Shown: positions 1 to 5,739 of the stretch, one piece after another | Numbering within the stretch: position 1 is the stretch's first letter | Layout of the letters: every line of letters starts with the position of its first letter | DNA from: Candidatus Pacearchaeota archaeon | GTDB lineage: Archaea; Nanoarchaeota; Nanoarchaeia; Pacearchaeales; GW2011-AR1 | NCBI GenBank assembly: GCA_002690445.1 | Contig: NZER01000059.1 | Coordinates: forward strand, 1-6,948 | Direction: 5' to 3' | DNA: 6,948 bases | Translations under genes and position numbers: made by a program | Notes under the pieces: generated by a model | Databases searched by the model: none | Seen by the model: the letters and a program-made list of their open reading frames with translations, nothing else | What the model was told of the DNA's origin: nothing

Positions 1-270
1 AATGCCTTTTGTTACGATGATGGAAATGGTGCTTTAAGGGGAGCAGGATGCGTTGGAACTGTGAACTACGAAACTGGGGCTATATCGTTTCAGGGGCCTG
101 TCAATGCGGAATTTGTCATCAGTTGTTTGCATACATCAGCCTTTTCTGGAAAACAAGATGCAACAGATAGTGCAAAGATGAATACATTAAAGGCAATATA
201 TGGTAATGTGACAAATCAGAAACAAAGCGGAGAAGTAACTGTAGCAAGGTTTGCAAAAAGTAGAAGATAA
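1..270 (+). CDS. Virion structural protein, C-terminal end (5' partial)
   Basis: The frame is open from base 1 and ends at TAA 268-270, giving the last 89 residues of a protein that begins upstream. The visible part has a Gly/Asn-rich turn region (DDGNGALRGAG) followed by GTVNYETGAISF, a pattern of short beta strands of the 'G-T-V-x-Y-x-T-G-A-I' type that I associate with beta-rich domains of phage virion proteins. It ends in a basic tail (ARFAKSRR). The position just before a head-tail connector gene suggests a head component, such as a major capsid or decoration protein, but the family cannot be named from this fragment. A GTG at 61 lies in the same frame, but the open frame before it shows no break, so I do not treat it as the start. 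Confidence 0.7.
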   Translation, partial: NAFCYDDGNGALRGAGCVGTVNYETGAISFQGPVNAEFVISCLHTSAFSGKQDATDSAKMNTLKAIYGNVTNQKQSGEVTVARFAKSRR

Positions 271-271
271 T

Positions 272-334
272 ATGCCAAAATCAAAATATAAGAAGAAGAA
301 ACCAATGAAGAAACCTAAACGCAGGAGATATTAA
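272..334 (+). CDS. Tiny Lys/Arg-rich peptide (20 aa)
   Basis: This 20-codon ORF starts at ATG 272, one base after the preceding stop, and ends at TAA 332-334, whose last A is the first base of the next gene's ATG. The peptide has 9 Lys and 3 Arg in 20 residues (starts MPKSKYKKKK, ends PKRRRY). It fits exactly between its neighbours, and a weak purine stretch (AGAAG) precedes it. Such a basic peptide could bind nucleic acid or acidic capsid surfaces, but this is a guess. Its last Arg codons contain the AGGAGA ribosome-binding site of the next gene, so an alternative is that the reading frame is only a leader that delivers ribosomes to position 334. Confidence 0.5.
   Translation: MPKSKYKKKKPMKKPKRRRY
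322..328 (+). promoter_or_regulatory. Ribosome-binding site for the connector gene
   Basis: CAGGAGA lies five bases before ATG 334 and supports that start. It sits inside the last codons of the tiny basic ORF, so ribosomes translating that ORF pass through this site. Confidence 0.7.
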
Positions 335-1326
335 TGGCTACTGATTTTCGCTACGCAAATCAATCTGACCTCGAAATGTACTACCCTTCTTATAGTCAGT
401 TCGATACCAAGCATCAGGTGTTTGGTTGGATTACAACTGGAACATCCAATTTATATTTAGCAAGAAATACTGGGCTTGTGACTTTGTTATTCGCTGACGG
501 AGAAGATTTAGGTGATGCAGAGGCTAATAGTGGTGTTGTAAATGTGAATGGTGAATGGTATTATGATTCTGCATTAGATACTACATATTATTTTAATGAT
601 GCTTCATCTCCTGCCGATTTAGTAATGGAAGCTGGTATTGATAATGCTACTTACTTTGACCAGATGCTTGTGAATGCCTCTATGGAATTGAATAATTTAT
701 TAGATCGCAGGTATGCAACTCCAATACCAAAATATACGCAATATGATGCCAATACAACTCATATATCATCAGCACCTGAATATGATGCGATCATAATTAA
801 ATCCACTTGCTATTTATGTGCTGCCAATCTGCTGCGGACTAATAATAACCAAGAAGATGCTGATTATTATAATAACCTGGTATCAAATATGGATGGTTCT
901 GGGTTAATAGATAGACTTAATAAGGGTGAATATAAATTGTCCTTTGAAGTAGACGCTGATGATAGTCAGGGCAAACCAAGAGCTATTACAAAGTCAGGCA
1001 GTATGGACATAATTGAAACGGGTGGGGCATATTCAGGTCAGGCATTTGATTTGCTTCGCATTACCTGTACAACGACGGGTGCATACGGAGTGGCAATCGT
1101 AAAGGTAGAATATTATGGTAGTGATAAGCTGTTTGGCTCTGAAACAACAGATATAAAGGTTACAGGTGGATTGCAACATATACATGGTGGTTGGTATTGC
1201 AGGTTTCAAGGTGCAAGTATGACACAAAACGATTTATGGGAGGTGGAAGTCTATTCAGAAACAAGAAAGATTAGCAATGCTGAATCTGGTTCAATACAGC
1301 TTACTCGCAGAGGATATGGAATTTAG
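334..1326 (+). CDS. Putative head-tail connector (adaptor) protein with C-terminal beta-rich domain
   Basis: 330 residues; start ATG 334 is supported by the CAGGAGA site and the TAATG overlap. Residues 1-20 (with SDLEMYYPSY) resemble the short N-terminal segment of helical head-tail adaptor proteins. Residues 105-190 look like the helical core: a YFDQMLVNASMELNNLLDRR helix, a P-I-P turn at 130-132, then DAIIIKSTCYLCAANLLRTN (151-170). That core matches the pattern of gp6-like/DUF1320-like connectors, which sit under the portal and bind the tail. Such adaptors are usually about 100-170 residues, so this one is long. Residues 30-90 form an insert, and residues 234-312 a separate beta-rich domain (YGVAIVKVEYYGS, GGWYCRFQGASM, LWEVEVYSE) that could be surface-exposed. 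Position between a virion protein and a tail terminator candidate agrees. Family assignment is inferred from pattern and gene order. Confidence 0.6.
   Translation: MATDFRYANQSDLEMYYPSYSQFDTKHQVFGWITTGTSNLYLARNTGLVTLLFADGEDLGDAEANSGVVNVNGEWYYDSALDTTYYFNDASSPADLVMEAGIDNATYFDQMLVNASMELNNLLDRRYATPIPKYTQYDANTTHISSAPEYDAIIIKSTCYLCAANLLRTNNNQEDADYYNNLVSNMDGSGLIDRLNKGEYKLSFEVDADDSQGKPRAITKSGSMDIIETGGAYSGQAFDLLRITCTTTGAYGVAIVKVEYYGSDKLFGSETTDIKVTGGLQHIHGGWYCRFQGASMTQNDLWEVEVYSETRKISNAESGSIQLTRRGYGI
1309..1314 (+). promoter_or_regulatory. Ribosome-binding site supporting the GTG start at 1326
   Basis: AGAGGA lies 11 bases before GTG 1326, inside the end of the connector gene. The spacing is long but usable, and the TAGTG overlap would also allow re-initiation. 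No ATG in the frame offers a better start. Confidence 0.5.
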
Positions 1327-1775
1327 TGGCTACAACTTTTACTAACAACTGGAAGAACATTATTAATAAATTAGAGAGTGTTTTACGATCAGAATTCAAA
1401 GGTGCTTTACCTGTATATAGGGGGCATACTGATGCAAAGGCAGGCAATCAATATTTGCAATTAAATCCTGCGAGTAGTGATTTAGTAGAGTATACAATAA
1501 AACAAGAAATAAGAGAATTTAGCATAGAAATAATGTATCATCTTTTAGAGTCTAGTATTAAAGAGCCAACATTGGATCATATTATGAGGACAGTTTCAAG
1601 GGTAGAATCTTTAATACACGACAATACGTCTATGACATACACAAATGAAAATTCTGTAACAGAGCAAGTTTATAATTGTCGAGCAGAAAGTACAGAATTA
1701 AATTCAGGTGATGATGAGGATGTTTATATTGTTGTGTGGGATTGGAAATGTTTACATAGAACTAATTTAGTATAA
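1326..1775 (+). CDS. Putative tail terminator / tail completion protein
   Basis: 149 residues, starting at GTG 1326, which shares one base with the TAG stop of the preceding gene. The order of elements is an amphipathic N-terminal helix (NNWKNIINKLESVLRSEF), a stretch with VYRGH, a central strand-rich part (EIREFSIEIMYHLLE), a helix (TLDHIMRTVSRVESLIHDN), and a C-terminal strand VYIVVWDWKCLH. This length and alpha/beta pattern, with a gene directly between connector and tail tube genes, fit the tail terminator/completion proteins that cap the tail tube and join it to the head (gpU-like or HK97 gp10-like). No diagnostic motif was seen, so the role rests mainly on position and size. A minor capsid or neck protein is an alternative. 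Confidence 0.5.
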   Translation: MATTFTNNWKNIINKLESVLRSEFKGALPVYRGHTDAKAGNQYLQLNPASSDLVEYTIKQEIREFSIEIMYHLLESSIKEPTLDHIMRTVSRVESLIHDNTSMTYTNENSVTEQVYNCRAESTELNSGDDEDVYIVVWDWKCLHRTNLV

Positions 1776-1784
1776 GGGGATATT

Positions 1785-1970
1785 ATGAAATGCAAGGCTA
1801 AAGCAAAATATTCAGAATTATCAAATGAAGATAATTTCTTGGCACTTGGGGGTGCATCAACACATTTGAAATTAATAGCTGGTGAGGTGGTAGAAATATC
1901 TAAAGGCTTATTGCCACTATCAAAAGAATTAAAAGAATGTCTATCAGAAATTAAAAAGGGAGATAAGTAA
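1785..1970 (+). CDS. Small phage protein of unknown function
   Basis: 61 residues. ATG 1785 has a good ribosome-binding site, AAGGGGA at 1774-1780, which overlaps the stop codon of the previous gene. The TAA stop at 1968-1970 overlaps the next ATG by one base. The protein is charged and Lys-rich with an SELSNEDNFLALGG segment and a C-terminal helix (SKELKECLSEIKKGDK); it has no signal peptide or membrane segment. I do not recognise the family. Its place just before the tail tube gene, and the coupling to it, suggest a structural or assembly role in the neck or tail, but nothing in the sequence shows this. Confidence 0.75.
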   Translation: MKCKAKAKYSELSNEDNFLALGGASTHLKLIAGEVVEISKGLLPLSKELKECLSEIKKGDK

Positions 1971-2971
1971 TGGCTAAAAGTGTAACTTTTCAAACAGGAA
2001 CAAATTCATCGGTTGTAATTGGAACAGAGGTAACTCCCGGTACAGCAACGGCTGCTGATGGCACTACATTAGAAATGCCTGTTACTGAATATTCATTTAC
2101 AGAACTTAACAAGCATACATTGGGCATTGCACCATTTAGAAGTGGTATTGGTGGTATGACACAAAGTGATTTAATGGTAAAGCAGCAAAAACACGACAGG
2201 ATGCACGAAATATCTTTGACCTTTCATTGTTCGGCACAGGCTATTGACCGTGTTTGCTTGGCATTGTTTGGGGATGGGGCTACACCTAATGCTTTACTTG
2301 GATCAATGCCAACGGAAGTGCAAAGTCACATTAAACACGGAGTAGCCAATATTACACCTGTGACTATATGGTTCGAAAATGCTGGTCACGCAGGACTTGG
2401 TACAGATATGTATTTCACAAGCTGTGTGTGTACATCTTTTACTATGACCGGAGATGTTGGATCAAATGGTGGTATTGTAATGGGTACTGCTACATTTGTA
2501 ACTGGCTATGCAGCTACGGAAGCAACACTAACATTTACTGGAGGAACTCATACGCTTCTTACTGCCCAAACTACGATATTTAATATGCACGATATGACAA
2601 CTGCACAGACACTTGATGGGGAAGACTTGGTATTGTATAGCTTTGACCTTAATATAAGTAGACCTGTAACACGGATCAGTTTTGATCAAGGTAATAGTTT
2701 TCGACCTGCTGGTTATGCTGTAGGTGGTTATGAAGTTACTGGGTCACTTACTTGTTCAAGGGATGGCGAAATTGTAGATGCCATTGATAAAGTAGACGGT
2801 GCAATTCTTTCACTTGATACTGGGGTTTTCCATATAACTGCTCCAGATTGTATGATTGATGAAACAAGTATTAATTTTGATGAAGATGGGTGGAAACAAG
2901 TTGTTCCATTTAGGTGTGTTTATTCTGGGGCTACATCATCAACTGTTGTATCAATAGCGACTGCCGCATAA
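1970..2971 (+). CDS. Major tail (tube) protein
   Basis: 333 residues from ATG 1970, preceded by AAGGGAGA at 1956-1963. The N-terminal region carries GTEVTPGTA (18-26), a pattern common near the start of phage tail tube proteins. The body is dominated by Thr/Gly/Val-rich beta strands (for example SFTMTGDVGSNGG at 156-168 and YEVTGSLTCSRDGE at 254-267), as expected for the beta-barrel subunit that polymerises into hexameric rings around the tape measure. It is directly followed by the tail assembly chaperone and tape measure genes, the usual neighbours. It is longer than the smallest tube proteins (about 170-250 residues); residues 100-200 may contain an extra domain. Cys residues at 87, 96, 152 and 154 are of unknown significance. 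Function is inferred from motif and order. Confidence 0.75.
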   Translation: MAKSVTFQTGTNSSVVIGTEVTPGTATAADGTTLEMPVTEYSFTELNKHTLGIAPFRSGIGGMTQSDLMVKQQKHDRMHEISLTFHCSAQAIDRVCLALFGDGATPNALLGSMPTEVQSHIKHGVANITPVTIWFENAGHAGLGTDMYFTSCVCTSFTMTGDVGSNGGIVMGTATFVTGYAATEATLTFTGGTHTLLTAQTTIFNMHDMTTAQTLDGEDLVLYSFDLNISRPVTRISFDQGNSFRPAGYAVGGYEVTGSLTCSRDGEIVDAIDKVDGAILSLDTGVFHITAPDCMIDETSINFDEDGWKQVVPFRCVYSGATSSTVVSIATAA

Positions 2972-3246
2972 TGACTGACAAAATAAAAGTAAAACCAGTA
3001 GAGGGAACAGATTTCAAGGAAGTAGAGATTACTACCAAGAATTGGAATCTGGATACGCGGAAATTTATTATGAGTGCATTCCGAAAAGGAACATCAGAAA
3101 AAAATGGATATTGGATGTTTGATGCCTACTGTGATATTTTGGATGTTGCGACTACTTTAAGTGAGGAAGAGATTTTTAATCTTTCAAAAGATGAGATTGA
3201 AGTAATTGCATTAAAGATAGCGGAAGAAATCAATAAAAAAAAATAG
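2971..3246 (+). CDS. Tail assembly chaperone, short form (gpG-like)
   Basis: 91 residues, starting at ATG 2971, which shares one base with the stop of the tail tube gene (TAATG). No clear ribosome-binding site is visible, so translation probably depends on coupling. The protein is acidic and helical in its second half (TTLSEEEIFNLSKDEIEVIALKIAEEINKKK region, 61-91) and contains the segment NGYWMFDAYCDILDV. Small proteins at this position, just upstream of the tape measure gene, act as chaperones that keep the tape measure soluble while tube subunits assemble, as lambda gpG does. The last three codons are AAA AAA AAA followed by TAG, forming the slippery site from which a longer form is made. 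An upstream in-frame GTG at 2914 would add 19 unlikely residues and was not chosen. Confidence 0.8.
   Translation: MTDKIKVKPVEGTDFKEVEITTKNWNLDTRKFIMSAFRKGTSEKNGYWMFDAYCDILDVATTLSEEEIFNLSKDEIEVIALKIAEEINKKK
3235..3243 (+). promoter_or_regulatory. Probable -1 frameshift site (A9 run)
   Basis: Nine consecutive A sit directly before the TAG stop (3244-3246) of the short chaperone. In the reading frame used, the heptamer A AAA AAA occupies 3237-3243, matching the X XXY YYZ pattern for -1 slippage. After slipping, translation continues with ATA 3243-3245 and stays open to 3668. The -1 frame is closed by TAA at 3234-3236, so it opens exactly at the run. RNA polymerase slippage on A9 is an alternative way to reach the same frame. 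Confidence 0.8.
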
Positions 3247-3668
3247 ATGATGCATTACTGCGAATCAATGTATGGATTAGCCATAATAACCTCCGTGAAG
3301 GTGCTTATACAGGTATATCGTTCCCTTATGTAGCAGTATGTCCAAGTAATCGTAAAAAGTCCGAATTTAAGGATATAACGGATGTGTATGACGAAATTAT
3401 AAAGCTATATGATGAAGCAGAAGAAAAAGGATTTAATGTGGGCGAAGCAATATATGAACAATCTTTCCGTTTTGCAGATCACAGTCTATTGCTTGATGAA
3501 GATTGCCAGATACGCATAAAGGAATACAATTTCTGTAAGCAGTTTAGCTGTCCGCCTTATCCTTCCCTAAAAGAAACACCCCCTAATGTAGTAGATGATT
3601 TCCTGATAATAGAGCAGGAATATAATCTTTGCATAGCAAAGAAACATAAGGAGAAATCCAATGCCTAA
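3243..3668 (+). CDS. Tail assembly chaperone, frameshift extension (gpT-like part of gpGT)
   Basis: This is the -1 frame segment joined to the 91 codons from 2971 to 3243, giving a 232-residue fusion. It adds 141 residues, beginning IDDALLRINVWISHNNLREG. There is no ATG near its beginning. The first good candidate codon is a GTG at 3384, which lacks a ribosome-binding site and would drop the first 47 residues, including GAYTGISFPYVAVCP. The segment is helical and acidic in the middle (DVYDEIIKLYDEAEEKGF) and ends with a Lys-rich tail. In lambda the equivalent GT fusion, made at low frequency, links the tape measure to tube subunits during tail assembly. The segment ends 8 bases inside the tape measure gene. 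Frameshifting itself is inferred, but the open frame and its abrupt opening at the slippery run are directly seen. Confidence 0.78.
   Translation: MDDALLRINVWISHNNLREGAYTGISFPYVAVCPSNRKKSEFKDITDVYDEIIKLYDEAEEKGFNVGEAIYEQSFRFADHSLLLDEDCQIRIKEYNFCKQFSCPPYPSLKETPPNVVDDFLIIEQEYNLCIAKKHKEKSNA
3250..3273 (+). other. Weak stem-loop downstream of the frameshift site
   Basis: ATGCATT (3250-3256) can pair with AATGTAT (3267-3273): seven pairs including one G-U, with a ten-base loop. It begins six bases after the slippery heptamer, the usual distance for a structure that stimulates -1 frameshifting. The stem is A/U-rich and likely unstable, so its role is uncertain. Confidence 0.3.
3648..3653 (+). promoter_or_regulatory. 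Ribosome-binding site of the tape measure gene
   Basis: AAGGAG lies seven bases before ATG 3661, inside the end of the chaperone extension. It is the strongest such site in the window and fixes the tape measure start. Confidence 0.8.
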
Positions 3669-5739
3669 TTTTTTCATTAATGTAAAAGAAAAAGGTGCAA
3701 AGAAAGCTGCTGGTAATATTGGTGCAGTAACCAGTTCAATGAAAAGGATGGCTATTCAGGCGGCTTCCGTTGCTGTTGTGATGCAGGGGGTTAAAAAATC
3801 CATACAATTATCTGCGGAAATGGAAGGTGTAAAGAGAGGATTTGATAATCTTGCAAAGTCAGCAGGGTTTTCATCTTCAGCATTTCAGAAATTTAAGTCT
3901 GCAACCGATGGAACCATAGATAGTCTTACACTTATGAAAAAAGCCAATGCTGCTATGTTACTTGGTATAACCGACAGTGAAGATCAGATGGCACAAATGT
4001 TTGATGTTGCTCAAAGACTTGGGCAGTCACTTGGTATTGATACAGTTCAGTCTATTGATTCACTTGTAACTGGTATGGGTCGGCAATGTTTAACATCCGA
4101 TTCTTTTATTTCTACAAAAGATGGAATAAAACAGATAATTGATATAAAAGAAGGTGATATTGTTTTATCGTATAAAGAAGGTAAAATAATAGAAACCGAG
4201 GTAACTCATCTTCATAATAATGGTATCCATCAAACATATATTGTCACCTTCAAAGATGGGAAATATATAAAATCTACAGACAATCATAGATATTTAACTA
4301 ATAATGGGTGGAAATATTTAAGTGAATTGGGTGGTGGTTCAAAAATATTAAATATAGATGATGAATATTCTGAAATACATTCAATTAACTCTTTTGGTGA
4401 AGAAGAGGTTTATGATTTAACTGTTCCAGAAACAGCAAACTTCTTTGCAAATGGTTTATGCGTTCACAATTCTAAACTGATGCTGGACAATCTTGGCATA
4501 ATGGTGGATACTAATAAATCATATAAAGTTTATGCAGAATCTGTTGGTAAGTCAGTATCACAGCTTACAGATCAAGAAAGAAAGACTGCTTTTGTAAATG
4601 CTGCTATGGCTGAAGCTAATTTCCTTGTTGCCCAATTAGGTGAGGAGGAACTCACTACAAAAGATGCAATGGCACAAGTTGCTACTGCTGCTGCAGATGT
4701 TGCAGTATCTTTAGGTGATTTATTAGGCCCTACTGTTATCAGGGCTGCTGAACTTTTTGTTGGTGCGGCAGAAGCAGTAGATCGGTACTTATTTACCTTG
4801 AAGTCACTTGACCAAAAAACAATACAGGGTGAGCAAGACCAGTTAAAACTTGTAGCGGCAATTAATACCACAAAGAAAGAAATATACGAACTAAATTCAG
4901 CTACTATTGATATAGGTGCCAATTTTGGCACAATGAATCAGGCTACACAAGCAGAACGTGAAGAGATGGAAAGGTTGGTAATACAATTATCATCATTAGA
5001 AACACAGCTAAACAATGTGAATATGTTGCTTGTAGATATGCCTGCACCATCGGTTCTTGCTCTTGGCCCGGTAATTGACGAGAATGCAGTAGCCCTTGAA
5101 GCGTATGCACTAAAGCAACAAGCATCGTTGGATAATTATAATTTAGAGCAAGAATTAATTGCAAGTTTAATAGAAAAATATCCAGAATTAGCAAATTCAG
5201 TAGGTCTTGTAACAGATGCAGAAACAAAGGCTATAAAAGCATCAGAATTATTAAGTAAACAAAAAGAAACAGCAAGGAAAAATCTATTAAGTGGTATGGG
5301 TGCTGCATTGGGGCAAAGTAGGGAGTTTGCTAAAGCACAGGGCAGGATTGCACAGGCACAGGCTGTTATGGATACTTGGGCATCTGCAAACAAGGCAATG
5401 CGAGAAGGTGGCCCATTTCCTATTAATCTTTTATCGGCTGCTGGAGTTGTAGCTATGGGTCTTGCTAATGTTCAAAAGATTGAGGATTCAATCAGATCGG
5501 CTGCTACTGGTGCAGATTTTATTACATCTGGGCCACAGATGATGATGGTCGGAGATAATCCGGGCGGTCAGGAACGTGTCAGCGTGACACCTTTGAGTTC
5601 TCCTGCTGGAATCGATGCTCCTGTTAGTGGTGCTATTACACTTAACATATCTGCTCCACTTGTAGATGATACAGTTGTAGATAGTATCATACCTGCTATT
5701 CGTGAGGCTGTCAGACGAGGAGAAATGCTTGTTGATTAA
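3661..5739 (+). CDS. Tail tape measure protein, interrupted by an intein
   Basis: 692 residues as translated; 564 after predicted removal of the intein (143-270). Tape measure proteins set tail length and are threaded through the tail tube; at roughly 0.15 nm per residue 564 residues would suit a tail of at most about 85 nm. The N-terminal part (1-142) is Ala/Lys-rich and helical. When the intein is left out, residues 132-142 join 271-290 to give GMGRQ-SKLMLDNLGIMVDT, the conserved tape measure motif I know as 'R-x-S-x-x-x-L-D-N-L-G-I'. Residues 335-375 are hydrophobic and helical (QVATAAADVAVSLGDLLGP), residues 390-456 have coiled-coil character, and 587-605 are hydrophobic. The C-terminal part contains GADFITSGPQMMMVGDNPGG (617-636), a frequent ending in this family. 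No lysozyme or peptidase domain is seen. It overlaps the chaperone extension by 8 bases and the next gene by 11. Confidence 0.9.
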   Translation: MPNFFINVKEKGAKKAAGNIGAVTSSMKRMAIQAASVAVVMQGVKKSIQLSAEMEGVKRGFDNLAKSAGFSSSAFQKFKSATDGTIDSLTLMKKANAAMLLGITDSEDQMAQMFDVAQRLGQSLGIDTVQSIDSLVTGMGRQCLTSDSFISTKDGIKQIIDIKEGDIVLSYKEGKIIETEVTHLHNNGIHQTYIVTFKDGKYIKSTDNHRYLTNNGWKYLSELGGGSKILNIDDEYSEIHSINSFGEEEVYDLTVPETANFFANGLCVHNSKLMLDNLGIMVDTNKSYKVYAESVGKSVSQLTDQERKTAFVNAAMAEANFLVAQLGEEELTTKDAMAQVATAAADVAVSLGDLLGPTVIRAAELFVGAAEAVDRYLFTLKSLDQKTIQGEQDQLKLVAAINTTKKEIYELNSATIDIGANFGTMNQATQAEREEMERLVIQLSSLETQLNNVNMLLVDMPAPSVLALGPVIDENAVALEAYALKQQASLDNYNLEQELIASLIEKYPELANSVGLVTDAETKAIKASELLSKQKETARKNLLSGMGAALGQSREFAKAQGRIAQAQAVMDTWASANKAMREGGPFPINLLSAAGVVAMGLANVQKIEDSIRSAATGADFITSGPQMMMVGDNPGGQERVSVTPLSSPAGIDAPVSGAITLNISAPLVDDTVVDSIIPAIREAVRRGEMLVD
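4087..4470 (+). other. Mini-intein (Hint domain) inside the tape measure protein
   Basis: Residues 143-270 of the tape measure ORF (128 residues) form a complete Hint-type protein-splicing element. Block A begins with the nucleophile Cys143 (CLTSDSFISTKDGIKQI) and runs to EGD at 164-166. Block B is STDNHRYLT with Thr206 and His209 in the T-x-x-H positions. Block F is VYDLTVPETANFFANG with Asp252. Block G is CVHN, with penultimate His269 and terminal Asn270, followed by Ser271 as the +1 nucleophile. Only about 37 residues separate blocks B and F, with no LAGLIDADG or HNH endonuclease, so it cannot home on its own. Its size is close to that of the gp41-1 intein (125 residues), which also uses Ser at +1. 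Hand-counted G+C is 107/384 (28%), against 167/426 (39%) for the upstream extein. One oddity is Ala259 where many inteins have the block F His. Confidence 0.93.
5717..5722 (+). promoter_or_regulatory. Ribosome-binding site deciding the TTG start at 5729
   Basis: GAGGAG lies six bases before TTG 5729, within the end of the tape measure gene. No ATG exists near the start of the downstream frame, and a GTG at 5702 has no comparable site, so this sequence favours TTG 5729 (TTG 5732 is a nearby alternative). Confidence 0.55.

Noticed and set aside
2368..2583. 71-residue + strand ORF inside the tail tube gene
   Set aside because: Its translation is rich in Cys, Trp and Tyr and is an out-of-frame reading of Thr/Gly-rich tail tube codons.
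2914..3246. Longer chaperone starting at GTG 2914
   Set aside because: It would overlap the tail tube gene by 58 bases and add a Cys-rich hydrophobic stretch unlike the rest. ATG 2971 gives the TAATG junction used repeatedly in this operon.
3257..3278. Pseudoknot extending the frameshift stem-loop by pairing AATC (3263-3266) with GATT (3275-3278)
   Set aside because: Only one base would be left to cross the seven-pair stem, which is sterically implausible.
3247..3333. ATG ORF of 28 codons after the TAG at 3244, in the short chaperone's frame
   Set aside because: It is short, has no ribosome-binding site, and overlaps the -1 frame segment, which has a better explanation.
3384..3668. Independent 94-residue gene starting at GTG 3384
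   Set aside because: The frame is open back to the A9 run at 3235-3243, there is no ribosome-binding site at 3384, and a start there would cut off a coherent upstream segment. It is better read as part of the frameshift extension.
4087..4470. Free-standing Hint/hedgehog-type or polymorphic toxin domain instead of an intein
   Set aside because: The segment has conserved signals at both ends (Cys1, His-Asn, then Ser) and lies inside one continuous frame, and its removal rebuilds a known tape measure motif.
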